The translations under genes were made by a program, and so were the position numbers. From Cavia porcellus (taxonomy: Eukaryota > Chordata > Mammalia > Rodentia > Caviidae): 64,000 nt of DNA. The notes under the pieces are model-generated. The model was not told the DNA's origin, searched no databases, and saw only the letters and a list, made by a program, of their open reading frames with translations. Of this stretch, positions 13,081 to 24,300 are shown in pieces. The stretch covers positions 6,494,785 through 6,558,784 of the forward strand of contig NW_026947502.1 in the NCBI RefSeq assembly GCF_034190915.1, written 5' to 3'. Every line of letters begins with the position of its first letter. Position 1 is the stretch's first letter.

Positions 13081-14265
13081 CAGGATCGTAGGATTGTGGT
13101 GGGAATTAAACCAATGATACTTGTGAGACCCCCACTCAGTATGGGCCACGTTCTATCCTGAGAACATGAGAAATATTAGCTGCTCACGGTGGATGGACAA
13201 CTGACTGCCGTGTGAAATGAAAGTATCTGATCAGACTGTTTCTAGGGACCTTCCCAGCTCTCCTGAGCATTGCAGGTCACAGTGGCTCCATCCTCTCTCA
13301 GACCCCGGGGTCAGCCCCGGAGAGTGGCATCCTCTACCTCCTTCCCACATCACTCTGGAGAAACTGAGTCCAGATACTGGCCCAGTGGTTTCAGCCTAGG
13401 ACTCAGCCCTGCTCACTCTCAGATCCTGCCGGGGTCCAGGGAGTCCCCACTGCTGCTCCCCTCAAGTCAGCACAAAGCTGAGCCCAGGGGAACAACCCTG
13501 CGGCTGTCTCCTCACCGTTTGCTCTATTCCCACTGTGTTTTCTCAGGTCCCGTTTCATGCTAACGATAACCACTTCCCGGGGGCGTGTTGTAGCAGCAAA
13601 GCGCAGATCCCCGCAGATCTTTTGGGACAGCTGTCATAGGCATCTGGGACTGAAACAAAACAAAAACAAAAGATGAGTTTGTTGAGCTAACTCACGCCAC
13701 AAATAAGGGACCTGAGGTTTATTCAGTGCTGGTGCCAGAAGGTCTCTACCGCTTTTCTATCATCTGATCAGAGCTGTCGGATGTCCTGAGATGTAAGACA
13801 TTCTTCTTTCTACCAGCAAGTAAAAGAACCCAAAATTACACCGCAGCCCACATGCCTGCGTGACTACTGAGGGTCTTTTGTGGCCTGGTGCTCCAACTGG
13901 TGGAAGAGCGCAGAAGTTCCAGTCCTGCAAGGACACCAGCTTCTTCTGGGTTCTCTGGCAACCACAATAATAATTATGAACCCTTGTGGGCTACAGAGCT
14001 GCTCAGGGCACCCCTGTTCCTAGGCACCAAAGAGGAAACCCAAGCATGATGACTGAGTCTTCTTAATAAGCGACGTTATAATTCAGTAGTTCCTTGCAAT
14101 GCTAGATTTGAAGCTGGCATCATTGTGGGAGCGCTTTTCCTTCCCTCTAGGATTTTGATGGCAGGGACCTATGAATTTGGAGTAGAGGACAGCGCTTAAC
14201 TAGCTGCTCACCCAGGTAACTACACCGTGTGCTTGTCTGTGGCCTCTCTGTTGTCAGGTCTGACT
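13081..14265. other. no gene recognised
   Basis: Unique-looking DNA between two duplicated blocks. Nothing recognisable on either strand. Confidence 0.5.
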
Positions 14266-14269
14266 ATGG

Positions 14270-15360
14270 GAATTAGATGTGGACCTGTTGCAAGCCCTGG
14301 CTTTGCAGTGGACCCGAAGCCTGTCTCACCTTCTTGTGCACCACACACCCAGCTGCTCTGGGGCCTCCTGACTTCTCACAGTGAGGGGCAGCTCACCTCA
14401 ACCTCGGGTGATAATCAAGACCCCCTGTTTCAGCTCTAGTTGACACCTCAGGGAAAGTCCCAGGGAAACTGCAGAATGTCTAAGAGCTCCTCTGCCTATG
14501 TTAATTATCTTTCTATGTCCATTAGAAGAAATACCTGTCCTTTCCTAGGCACTCAAATTGTTGGGAATTTCCCCCCTACTTTTGCCAAACTCACAAAGGC
14601 ACAACTGAGTCTGGGTCCTGCAGAAGACAGCTCAGTCAGCCCTGAGAGATGGCTGTGCGCGGGCTTTTGGACAGGGCTGTCCCTTTGTGTCTGCAGCCGC
14701 CCAGGGAGTGCAGGACTGAGACACAGAGGTCCACAGTGCTTTCTAAGACCACAGCCAGCTGAAAGCCCCTGCCTGGGTCAGGCAGTCCACAACCCCAGAG
14801 CAGCACCTGCAGAACAAGCGTCAGCCCCGCGTCCTCCCCTCTCCCCTCTGCTTTGCCTCCTCTCTTTCTTGCTCAGTCTCCCCAGAGCACTGTGCTGCTC
14901 ATCATCAAACCCCCAATCATAAGGTCCCTTGGGAGCTCTGTGCCCAGTGATGCACCAGGGACCCTGGGGACCACTGTGGGCAGAGTGGACAGTGGGCACA
15001 GCTTTCCTCGAGAGGAAAAGCACAGTGGGACAGAGGCATTGGCTTCTTCTCTTTCCCCATGGGAAACCTTCTCCCTGGGAGGACTGGAAACTGGCCCACC
15101 TGTCCCCAGTTCCCCTTAGGCCCTGAGAACCCATCTCCTGGGTGAACTCCCTAGGCCACCCCCAGAGGTCACCGGGAGGCTCGTCTTCTGTGCTGCATCT
15201 GTCTCTGACATCCTCTTAAGCTCTGAGCATCTTGATTTACGAAAGGCTTACTGTTCTTTTCCTGGAAATGTTTCTGTTGACCACAAATGTTGTTCTGGTC
15301 TTATATAAATACATGTGGAACAGCAGCATCCAGTGCCCAGGGTCAAAGGCAGAGGCTGCA
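14270..15360 (+). repeat. IRG upstream block, copy A2, truncated, ending in a relic promoter
   Basis: Matches 10,690-11,520, 40,730-41,640 and (inverted) 33,060-33,960. It continues into the start of an IRG promoter/exon 1 segment (15,240-15,360) and is then cut off by a B1 SINE. No IRG coding exon follows. Confidence 0.85.
15259..15310 (+). promoter_or_regulatory. relic interferon-type promoter (GAS and TATA kept, ISRE lost)
   Basis: TTCCTGGAA (GAS) is at 15,259-15,267 and TATAAAT at 15,304-15,310, in the same order and spacing as the unit 1 and unit 2 promoters. Where the others have AGTTTCACTTTCC or AGTTTCACTTTCT, this copy reads an unrelated TTGTTCTGGTCTT. The first 40 bp of exon 1 follow, then a SINE. 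Probably dead as an IRG promoter. Confidence 0.7.
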
Positions 15361-15384
15361 GAGGTCTTTGCTTTTGTCTCTGAC

Positions 15385-15507
15385 AGGGGGAAAAGTCTCA
15401 CTGTTCAGAATGGCCTTGAACCCACTACATAGCCCAGGCTGGCCTCAAACTTGTGATCTTCCTGCCTCATCCTCCTGAATGCTGAGAATATAGGCATGCG
15501 CCAGCAA
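15385..15507 (-). repeat. B1-type SINE, minus strand
   Basis: The plus strand shows AGCCCAGGCTGGCCTCAAACTTGTGATC and CTGCCTCATCCTCCTGAATGCTGAG, the complement of a B1 element. It sits just inside the relic exon 1 and truncates it. Confidence 0.85.
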
Positions 15508-15572
15508 GGCAAACATAGCCTAGGTTTTAAAATAAAAAGAAAAGGGAAAGATATGTGTATTTTCTTAGTGAC

Positions 15573-15612
15573 TTTTCTCATTCGTGAGAAAATTTTCTCA
15601 TTGGTGAGAAAA
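15573..15612. repeat. tandem pair of 20-bp hairpin units
   Basis: Two adjacent 20-bp units each have arms TTTTCTCA/TGAGAAAA around a 4-nt loop (TTCG, then TTGG). Confidence 0.8.
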
Positions 15613-15705
15613 AATACCCAAAACCCAAAGGAAGAAAGATATAATTGGCTCACAGAGTATAGAGGTTTTGGTCCACAGTCCCCAGGCTCCAAGTCAGGGT
15701 GACAT

Positions 15706-15797
15706 GGCAGAGGGAATATAGTTCAGTGACAGAGTATGTGCTTAGCAGGTGTGACGCCCTGGCCTGGATCCCACCACCACCACCACCACCACCACCA
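15706..15797 (+). repeat. ID-type SINE with (CAC)n tail
   Basis: GGCAGAGGGAATATAGTTCAG, GTATGTGCTTAGCAGGTG and CCTGGATCCCA are degenerate A and B boxes of an ID element. The tail is (CAC)n near 15,772-15,796 and then a short A-run. Confidence 0.75.
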
Positions 15798-17230
15798 AAA
15801 AAAAAGACATTTCATAATGACAAGAGAAGCAGCAGGGCAAACAGACACAGTGATTTTTGATGCATGTTCAATAAATAGAGTCTGAGAACACTAGAGCCAA
15901 AACGGTAAGACAGAAGAGTAAGTACAAGACTAGGAGGAAAAGAAAAAATAAAATTGGAATTATTATCAATGACAGAAACCAAATAGAGGTAATCCATAAC
16001 ATGAAAAGATTCTTGGAAAACAGCAATATAATGGATACGTCTTTAAATAGCCCTACGATCCCCTACCTTTGTAACCTTGACCGTCTGGGCCAGATGTGAT
16101 CCGCTGGGGAGCACCGTCCACTCCAGGAGGGGCTGGAAGAATGTGTGGTCTCCGCCCGCCACAGGCCAGTAGTGTCCTGATACACTGGCCAGTGTCCACT
16201 GGGAGGAAATCAGCCCCATCCGAGAACCACTGAGGTTGATTCATCCAGATAATACCGAGAAACAAGTTACCGAGATCTGAAATTAAAAGTGGACATAATG
16301 AGAAATATCTTTTAAAAAACATTTGAAGGTATTTTGTTTTCCTCCTGCTGATGTAACAAACTACCACACACTTTCAGCCTCAGAAATATACAAATTTATT
16401 ATCGGACAGTTCTGTCACCAAGAGTCTCACATGGCTGAAGTCATGGTGTCTCGAAGCACACTGCTTTCTGGAGACTCCTTTTCTCTAGTTTCTAGAAGGT
16501 TCTCACATCCTTGGTCCTCTTCTCAGTCCAGAATCAGCCAACTTGTGTTCTTGCGGTCACCCATCAGCAGGGACACCTCGCTCTGATTCTCTTTTTCTGC
16601 TTTCCTCTTCCGCTTTAAAAAACCTTTGTGACTCAACAGCACCGAATAGTAAATTCAGGATAATCTTCCTACTTTGAAGAAGGATATTATCAGTTTTCAT
16701 TTCATCTGCAGCTTTCAGGTTCCCTTTGTACTGCAACCTCGCATACTTAACCTTTCTGGGAATTAGCGTGCTGCTGCCTACTGGGGAGTGTGGTATCGTG
16801 ACTACCTCGAAGAAGAATAAGGAAATATCCACAAAGATGCATGCAGACAAGTTTGAAAATTTAAGTCAAATAGCTTATTCAACAAAAATACTCAAAAATG
16901 ACCTCCAAAAATGAACTAGCTAAATAACCCTTTACGTCATACATAAATTCGGTCCCCAGTGATGCTCGTGTTGCAAAGGAAATTACAGGCTTAGGTGTGC
17001 AGACTGGTGGATTGTTGCGGACTTATGGAAAGAAGCATTTCCTGTCTCACGAAAGCTTGTCTTGCAGAGTTCCAGCTCCCAGCAGAAAGGCTCCTAAGTT
17101 TCTAAGTTTTGGTAGAGGATCACAGATCTTGGCCGGAATAGTTTTACATTCATTTTTTTAATTTCTTACCTAAGAAGCAGTGGTAGCTTCCTGATTTTCT
17201 AATCTCTAGATGTGTTTTCCTTCTTTTTGA
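15798..17230. other. intergenic DNA, no gene recognised
   Basis: A stretch near 16,330-16,600 resembles an old mammalian repeat (TAACAAACTACCACACACTTTCAG...). Nothing else is recognised. Open frames are short. Confidence 0.45.
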
Positions 17231-17309
17231 TATACTCAGACCACCCAACACCAGCATGGGAGTTGATGTGTAAAATAACTCAAGTGGATCTGTTTTCCAG
17301 ACTCCATGG

Positions 17310-18120
17310 CTAATGGTATAGAATTTCAGTGTTTTGAGGCAGCTACGGGAGGGATGGGAGGGAAGAGCTACAGGGGAGACCAAGACGGCGTGGACAGGAC
17401 AGGCTGGAAGTGAGGCCTGGGGGGGACCCAGTGACCAGCAGGAAGATGGGGCCCTGCTGCCCTTGGTCAGGGTCCCACGGAGGGCTCCCTCACCGCCTTC
17501 CACAGAGCTGTGTCTCCCTCCCAGAGCTCGGGTCCTCGGGAATTCAATCTCCAGGCCCCCTCTTCCTCTGCAACTCCCTTTAGTCACTAGACTGCTGCTC
17601 ACCAGACACCTCAGGTTCCGGCTTCTCAGCAGATGCTGGAGCTGCCTCACCTGCCCTCTGCACTAATTCTGTCTCTGAGTGGGGACGGCAGTCCCAGCTG
17701 GAGCCCTGAGCGGTCAGTACTGAGCCATCCAGATGTCCCTCTTCTACTGCCTCTGTCACCTGTGTGGTGGATTTCCCATGGGCTCGAATCTGAGGACTGG
17801 ATAGAGCAGCACTCCCAGCTGACCCCAAAACACACATGCCGGGCACACGTGGAGAATCACGGCAGGGACTGGATAGCTGTCCCCTGGTATGGGATGACCT
17901 GGCCCGAGGCTGGTGCACCTACGGCAAGTGTGCTACAGGGAGCACACAGAGCCACCTCTGTGGGCCTCTGAGCCCAGTTGTCCCAGCAGCTGAGAATCAG
18001 ATAACGCCTCTTCTCCTTTAAGTTGGGGGTGTCCGTTATTTTTTTCCCAGTATCAAGAAAGTGACTTGGACAAGATTCACCGTCCAAAATCCCAGGGCGT
18101 TAATCTATGCCCAAGTTGTT
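17310..18120 (-). repeat. distal block, copy B2, distal half
   Basis: Inverted copy of 12,300-13,080. Its other half lies at 24,749-25,535; the two were one segment before the provirus at 18,127-24,742 was inserted. It has an in-frame 24-bp difference from B1 inside the small open frame at 17,580-17,918. Confidence 0.85.
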
Positions 18121-18126
18121 CAAAAG
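18121..18126. repeat. 6-bp target-site duplication, left
   Basis: CAAAAG directly abuts the provirus and is repeated at 24,743-24,748. The related site in copy B1 (near 12,265-12,285, inverted) has this motif region once and no provirus. A 6-bp duplication is usual for betaretroviruses and IAPs. Confidence 0.9.
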
Positions 18127-18548
18127 TGTCGATGTCGCTCCCGGCCGGCAGGAAGGACACACGACAAAGTCTGGCAGTGGACAACCTTTTCTTTTATTTT
18201 CCTTCTCCGTACAGCCTGCCCTGGGATCGCTCCCAGCCGAAGCCTCCTTTGGTCCGCTCCCCGCGGCTCCTTCTAGGCTTCTACTTCCGGGCTTCTTCTT
18301 CCCCCCCAGGGGTGGCACCAGTATATATACGGATACAGTGTCCAATCATGTTAAAGTAAGCAAGGCAAGCTGATTGGCTAACATCATCAGTTGCCAGGCA
18401 GACTATATTGTTGAGCGGGTTGCTTACCCGGTAAGCAGGAAACTAACGTGCTCGATGGGAGGGGTAATCTACCTCAGGCTTTACTCTTTACTACAGGCCT
18501 CACGTCCGCCAAGTGAGGCGACCGGGCTCGGGGCTGCGGCTCCCAACA
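18127..18548 (-). repeat. 3' LTR of the betaretroviral provirus
   Basis: 422 bp, bounded by TG...CA in minus orientation. TATATATA lies at 18,322-18,329 and AATAAA (complement) at 18,193-18,198. I read it as identical to the 5' LTR at 24,321-24,742. Confidence 0.95.
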
Positions 18549-18562
18549 TCTCCCCCTTTTTT
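18549..18562 (-). other. polypurine tract
   Basis: On the minus strand AAAAAAGGGGGAGA lies directly against the TGTTGGG start of the 3' LTR, the expected position of the plus-strand DNA primer. Confidence 0.9.
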
Positions 18563-19060
18563 ATTTATTTTTATTTTTATTTTTTTTATAAATGTGCGCA
18601 TCGTAGCCCTTCCTGGACTGGGTGCAGAGGCTTATGCCCTATGCGTAGGCCCACCGTAGGTCCTTGGCTTAGAACCTGGTCGGCCGTCCCATGGTCTGCC
18701 AAGGCCCTGAGGCCCTCGTCCTTTTTCTAGGGCCAGGCACAAACTGGACGGAACCTGGATGCACACAAGCTTGCACTCATTTCCTCTCCGTAAAGAAATC
18801 CCCTCGGAGAGAAATTTAGACCTGGGCAGCATCTAACAGTCCAGCGGCTTACGTGCAGGATGGGGTAGGGCCTGGCTTAGGTTGAGTCGCACCGGGGGAG
18901 TACGCTCTTACCCGTCATTGACTCTCCTACCCAGCTATGTCATAATTTTTTAGAGGAGGAGTGTGGGAAGCTCACCACCTCTAGACTCGGTCGTAGGCTA
19001 GGCGAGCGAGCCATGCATATGCCTGAGGATCTTCTTGTCCATTTCGGGCTATCGCTATTT
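18563..19060 (-). other. post-pol non-coding stretch, env absent
   Basis: About 500 bp between the pol stop and the polypurine tract. It begins with an A/T-rich run and contains no surface or transmembrane glycoprotein-like frame. The compact spacing suggests an env-less lineage rather than a recent deletion in this copy. Confidence 0.75.
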
Positions 19061-21672
19061 TTATTCATCTTGTTGGTTGGTCTGTGATGGATCTCCGGTA
19101 GGGCAGGTCTGATCTTCAGTCGAGGGCTTTATCGCCCGTGTCAGTCTCTCCGGTACCCACAGTGGTTCTCGTCCCGATTCCTGTGGGAAAACACAAACCG
19201 CGCCTCGGTTCCAGCTGACCACTGGATCCGGGCCCATCCATTGTCCTGTCAGGACATCTTTCCACTTCACCCACCCTTTATGGTTGGGGGAAGGGTTGCA
19301 GTGCTCCACGGCTGGGGAGCAATTATCATTATTTAAATTTAAAAAATTGTGTGTGAATAGTGCCATGGATAATCGTGCCTTTGGGGCCAGGCCTTGGCCT
19401 ACTCCCCCTTTTTGTTTTTGTAAAATTTCTTTGAGGCTTCTATGAGCCCTCTCAATGATTCCTTGACCTTGGGGATTGTATGGGATACCATGTTTTAATT
19501 GAACCTCCATCATTTTGCAGAACTCATTGAAGGCTTTGCCTATATAGGCTGGTCCATTATCAGTTTTTAATATTTTTGGTTTGCCCCATGCGGCCCAAGC
19601 CGCCAGGCAATGATTGATCACATTAGACACTTTTTCACCTGTTTCTGCTGTTGCGAATATGACGTGAGAACAGGTGTCTGTGGAAACATGAACATATTTA
19701 AGAGTCCCAAACTCCTGTATATGTGTGATGTCCATCTGCCAAACATCACCAGGGATCAAACCTCGAGGGTTTACTCCCATCGGTATGGCAGGTTTGCATG
19801 TGGCACAGGAGTCACATAGTCGCACGATATCTCGTGCATCTGCTCTGGAAACATGGAAATGGTTTGCTAGTGTCCTGGCATTGACATGAAACTTATCATG
19901 GAAGGCACGGGCTCGCTCGATTGGTGTTAGTAAGGTAAAAATCCATAACGGGCGAGTGGCAGTATCAGCAGCCGCATTCCCCTGTGCCATGGGCCCCGGC
20001 AGGGATGTATGTGCTCTTATGTGGGTGGTGAAGACCTTATGGTGTCTGTTCTGGAGCAATGTCTGGATAGACAGGAACAGCCCAGCCACTGTGGAAGTGG
20101 ATCTAATTAAACCGGCAGTCTCAAGCACTTGCATAGCATTGACCACATACCTAGAATCGGAGACAATATTAATGGCTTCTGAGAACCGTTCAAGAATCAT
20201 TTTAACGATCTGTAGTTCCACCACCTGAGGCTGATCAGGTTCAAATTGTATGGTAACCGGGGGCTTGCCTAGGATCACATAGGCGCCTATCCCCGTCTTA
20301 GAGCCATCTGTGTATATTGTAGTTGCTGGGACTAATGGCTCAGAGGCAGTAACCTTTGGAAAAATTATAGGGTGCTGAGTGACAAATGACAAGATAGGGT
20401 CTTTAGGGTATTGATTGTTTATATCCCCATGGAAAACACATCTCAGAATGGCCCATGTATCTATGCAGGCAGCCAGGGTCTTGATCTGGCTGGCGGTATA
20501 GGGTACTCGGATGGCTTGTGGTCCTGAGCCAAAATGTTGGACAGCTCTATCATGCGCTTAAAGGGCCAATGAAGCGACTGCCTCCGGGTAATGCTCTATG
20601 ACTTTTGCAGGTGAGACCTTAGGGTGTATCCACAGTAATGGTCCTTTCTGCCAAATTACTGCTGTGGGCTGTAGACTAGTCTGTAGCAAACAGACATCAA
20701 AGGGTCGCCCTGGTTCAATTCTGTGTAAGGTAGCCCCACCTAAGGCTTTTTTCACTCTCTGTAAGGCAGCTCTTGCCTCAGGAGTGAGCCTCCTGTGGGA
20801 GGCTATATCTGGGTCTCCCTTTAGAAGGTCGAACAGGGGTTTGAGATCTGAATTTGGTATATGTAAATATGGCCTAATCCAATTAATGTCTCCCAATAGC
20901 TTTTGCATGTCATTTAGGGTCCTAACGCCATCCGTCCTAATGGTGACCTTCTGTGGAGAGACTAGCATAGGGGAGATTTTCGCGCCTAAGTAGGTCACCA
21001 TTTCTCCTCCCTGAATCTTGTCGGGGGCAACATGCAGATTAGCTTGTCTCAGGGCCTCGACCAACTGGCCGAGCATATTATTTAGCATGTCTGGGTCCCT
21101 GCCGCTGAGCAAAAGGTCGTCCATGTAATGCACACATCTTATCTTGGGAAAGGATTTCCGTAGGGGGGCCAGTAGGGAATCAAGGTAAATCTGACACATA
21201 GTGGGACTGTTGGCCATACCTTGGGGCAGCGTTATCCACTCGTATCTGAGATCAGGGCTTTCTTGGTTAATGGTGGGTAAAGTAAAGGCGAACCTATGAG
21301 TGTCCTCTGGATGCAGGGGGATTGAGAAGAAACAGTCTCTAAGATCTATAACATAAACTGGCCAGGATTGAGGGATGGCTGAGAGAGCTGGCAGCCCCCT
21401 CTGGACCGCCCCCAGGGACTGCATCTGCGCGTTGACCGCCCTTAGATCATGGAGCAGCCTCCATTTGCCAGACTTTTTCTTAATTATAAAAATGGGGGTG
21501 TTCCATGGGGAGGTTGACGGCTTAATGTGTCCTAATCTAAGTTGTGTACTGACTATTTCTGACAAGGCTAATAGCTTCTCCTTAGGCAGGGGCCACTGAG
21601 GTACCCAAACCGGATCATTTGACCTCCAGGTGATTTTGATCGAAGTGGGTAGGAGAGCTTCTTCAGCGGCCC
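19061..21672 (-). pseudogene. pol: reverse transcriptase, RNase H and integrase, with one in-frame stop
   Basis: Pol would be made by a -1 frameshift from pro and copies viral RNA to DNA and integrates it. The first section (to 20,561) has an RT with the PVWV/QWPL start region and the YMDD catalytic motif near 21,117-21,128. A single TAA at 20,558-20,560, in the RT-RNase H linker, ends that section. The same frame then stays open to the stop at 19,061. The second section holds RNase H (DGS, then E, then SDSRY), the integrase HHCC zinc module, a DDE catalytic triad (WQMD, KTDNGP, ERAH contexts) and a C-terminal GPY-type domain. All key residues are present; only the stop codon marks it as defective. 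A sequencing error at that base cannot be excluded. Confidence 0.93.
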
Positions 21673-22571
21673 CTAAGAAAAACCCAGCCCTTGCCTACCT
21701 TTTTTGTTCTCTACTGGTATTGGGGATGTCCGACCCTGTAGGGCATTGCCCAAGCCTTTGCCGGGGGTATATCCCTGGTTCCTGAGTATATCCTTAGCCT
21801 GGGGGGAGCAGTTTGACGTAAGCGTGACATCCATCTGAGTGAGGATGTCCCTTCCCCATAGAGACACTGGCAACTGCAACACAAATGGTTGGAAATGGCC
21901 CTGATGACCCTCCTCATCGCACCAGAGCAGGGTTGAAGCACTAACCTGAGGAGCTGACACCATCCCCAGGCCCTGCAGCGTGTTATCTGCAGTGTTGGTG
22001 GGCCAGTTGGAAGGCCAAACCTTTTTGGAGATAATGGAACGGTCAGCTCCTGTATCTAGGAGCCCTGTTATATTCTTGCCATTGACCTTAAGTGAGAGCA
22101 TGGGCCTTTTATCAAGTGTCATATGGAGTCCCTCGAAGACTTCCCCTGAGGAACCGAAACCTTGACTTTCTCTAATTTTCTGCTTTGAGGGAAATCTCTT
22201 GTGGAGACTGGGGAGCAGCAAGAGCTGCGCTATCTTGTCTCCTTTATTGATTACCATAGTACCCACAAGAGATTGAACCATAATTTTAATGTGTCCTGTG
22301 TAGTCTGAGTCTATGACCCCCGGGACTACTATGAGACCCCGAAGGGCCGTGGAGGATCTCCCGATCACCAGACCCACGGAATTTTCGGGTAACGGTCCCT
22401 TAAAGGTGGTTTCAACCACTCGAACACCCATATCAGGCACTAATATAAGTCTGGAGGCGACACTGAGGTCCACACCTGCTGACCCAGGGGTGGCCCTTGT
22501 TGAAGGCTGCCATCCTGAGCTGTCCTGTCTCTGGGGCGGGGGCCCGCCTGTGAAGGGGGCCCCCTCTGGCC
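21673..22571 (-). CDS. pro: dUTPase plus retroviral aspartic protease
   Basis: The frame is -1 relative to gag, so the product would be a Gag-Pro frameshift protein without its own start. In order: a dUTPase domain (motifs GRSSTALRG, GVIDSDYTG, KGDKIAQL), then the protease with LLDTGAD as its catalytic motif, then a G-patch-like glycine-rich tail (QGYTPGKGLG ... QGLGFS). dUTPase upstream of protease is typical of betaretroviruses and IAPs. The frame is open throughout. Its stop at 21,673-21,675 lies just past a second slippery heptamer, which would deliver ribosomes into pol. Because gag is broken upstream, expression from this copy is doubtful. Confidence 0.92.
21679..21685 (-). other. pro-pol -1 frameshift site (GGGTTTT)
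   Basis: The heptamer G GGT TTT is in the pro frame, one codon before the pro stop. The pol frame is -1 relative to pro and opens exactly here, which matches the X XXY YYZ rule. Confidence 0.85.
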
Positions 22572-24121
22572 GTTTTTTGGCCCTCTAGCATCTCGTCCAC
22601 AAATACGGTTGCCCTGAGCATCAAAGACCGACCTACACTCCTCAGCTTTGTGTGGTCCCCTCTTGCATCGCCCACAAACATATGGTTCTTCATTCCTAGG
22701 ACGAGGCCTAGCATCTGCATTGTTTGGGCAATGACGTTTAATGTGTCCTGGCTCCCCGCAGGCAAAACACCCTTTAGCCTTACATTCCCCTTCTAACCCG
22801 CGAGGTCCCCTCTGCTGTACAGCCGCGGCCAGGAGAGCAGCCACTCCCGAGTTGGACAGCGGCCCCCCTATCTCTCTACATATCCTAATCCAGGCGTTGA
22901 GGTCCTTGTTCTTATGAGGAGCTATCGCTGCCTTGCACTCCTTTGTACATTGCTCAAAAATCAGCTGCCTTACCAGTGGTCGAGCCACTCCCGGATCAGA
23001 AAATATCTTATCGGCAGCATCTTGCATTCGGGCCACAAAGTCAACAAATGGCTCTGTGGTACCCTGAATTATTTTTGAAAGACACAAGGAGGCTGTTCCG
23101 GCACCACTTACCTGCTTCCAGGCGCGGAGCCCTATGGCGTTGATTTGTTCATAGACAGCGCCGGGGAACTGAGTCTGATCATCAGCGTGCCGACCTTCTC
23201 CCATAAGCATTTCCTTGTTCCACCCCCGGTTTCCCCGACTGGCGTTTCTCTCAGCCTGCTCTGCAGAGAACTCTGCGTACCAGGCTCGCCAATCCAGGTA
23301 ACTACCCGAGGGCAGACACGCCTTTGCCAGCTGAATCCAGTCCGCGGGGGTGAGGGGCCCAGAAGACAGGTTCTCCAGCATGGCAATGGTGTAAGGCGCA
23401 GTTGGCCCAAAGGTTGTAACTGCATTTTTAAGTTCTCTAATCTGCTTTATCTCAAAAGGCTCCCATGCATTACGTCCCTGGCCCATAGCTACTTGTACAG
23501 GAAATATCCCGTAGGGGCCACTATCTATCCCAGGTGGTGGATGTACCTCATGAGACAAACGTCCCCCTGCCAAAGCCGCCTGTAAAAATACCGACCCGCC
23601 GGTGGCGGAACATAAGACGGCGGCCATGATTGGGCGGAAAATGGGGGCCCGTGCATCACTTCCTGTTCTGGCGAAGGGGAAGGGAGCTCCCGGGCGGCCG
23701 CCTCGCGGCGAGGGATCGCCTCCGGGAACAGCCCCCAAGGTGGGGCGGAAGGCTTCGCCTCCCTCTCGCGCCGGGGAGCACTCAGGAGCTCTCTACTCCT
23801 CCGCAGACCAAGTTGAGCGGAGCGCAATTCACGGCGCAACGCTGGGAAAGAACCCTGCGACTCCTTATCGAGCGACTTAGGCTCCTGACAGCTGGTCTCT
23901 TTGGCCTCCTTGCCATTCAACTTTCCCTCGTCCTCGGAGTCAGACGACTCCGAGGCTAGAGCCCCGTCCTTCTCCTTAGCATCTTTGTTCCCCTTGACGG
24001 GCCCCTCTCGGGAGCTCCCCGACTGGGCCTGCTCAAATACCCTGCGTACTTTTGTAAGCTCTTGAGAGCTTTCTCCACAACCACCCTCGCTCTTAGTGTT
24101 GCTACCTAGCATGTTTCCCAT
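22440..24121 (-). pseudogene. gag: matrix, capsid and nucleocapsid, with one frame break
   Basis: Gag builds the viral particle. The start ATG at 24,119-24,121 is followed by glycine (MGN...), a possible N-myristoylation signal. The first frame runs to 23,525 through a charged matrix region and a Pro-rich linker. The second frame, open to 22,440, carries the capsid with a major homology region (QGTTEPFVDF) and two CX2CX4HX4C zinc knuckles (CFACGEPGHIKRHC and CGRCKRGPHKAEEC). The two frames overlap at 23,525-23,738 and the natural hand-over lies near a short T-run (A-run on plus) at about 23,582-23,586, so a single-base indel there is the likely break. Everything else looks intact. A sequencing error is possible. 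Confidence 0.92.
22572..22578 (-). other. gag-pro -1 frameshift site (AAAAAAC)
   Basis: The classical heptamer A AAA AAC is in the gag frame shortly after the second zinc knuckle. The -1 frame is open from here into the dUTPase, while gag continues another 43 codons or so to its stop at 22,440. Confidence 0.9.
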
Positions 24122-24300
24122 CTTTTAATATGTTACTCACCGCGTGAGGCTCAAGGAATCCGCGACTTACGTGTGAGCCTGAGGGGAGTCTAAAAGCCCT
24201 GTAGGTGCGCGCCACCCAGAGCCCAGGCTTATCCCCAACTCACCTGTCTCGCAGCTCTGTACTGGAGCGTTGTCCGCTGTCACGTCTCGGGGGTGATCAG

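Noticed and set aside
14440..14922. 160-codon open frame in block A2
   Set aside because: The matching frames in A1, A3 and A4 are interrupted and no domain is visible.
18066..18730. Open frames inside both betaretroviral LTRs (also 24,205-24,768)
   Set aside because: They lie in LTR regulatory sequence; both copies look identical only because the LTRs are.
18563..19060. A hidden env gene in the young provirus
   Set aside because: Only about 500 bp lies between the pol stop and the polypurine tract, with no glycoprotein-like frame.
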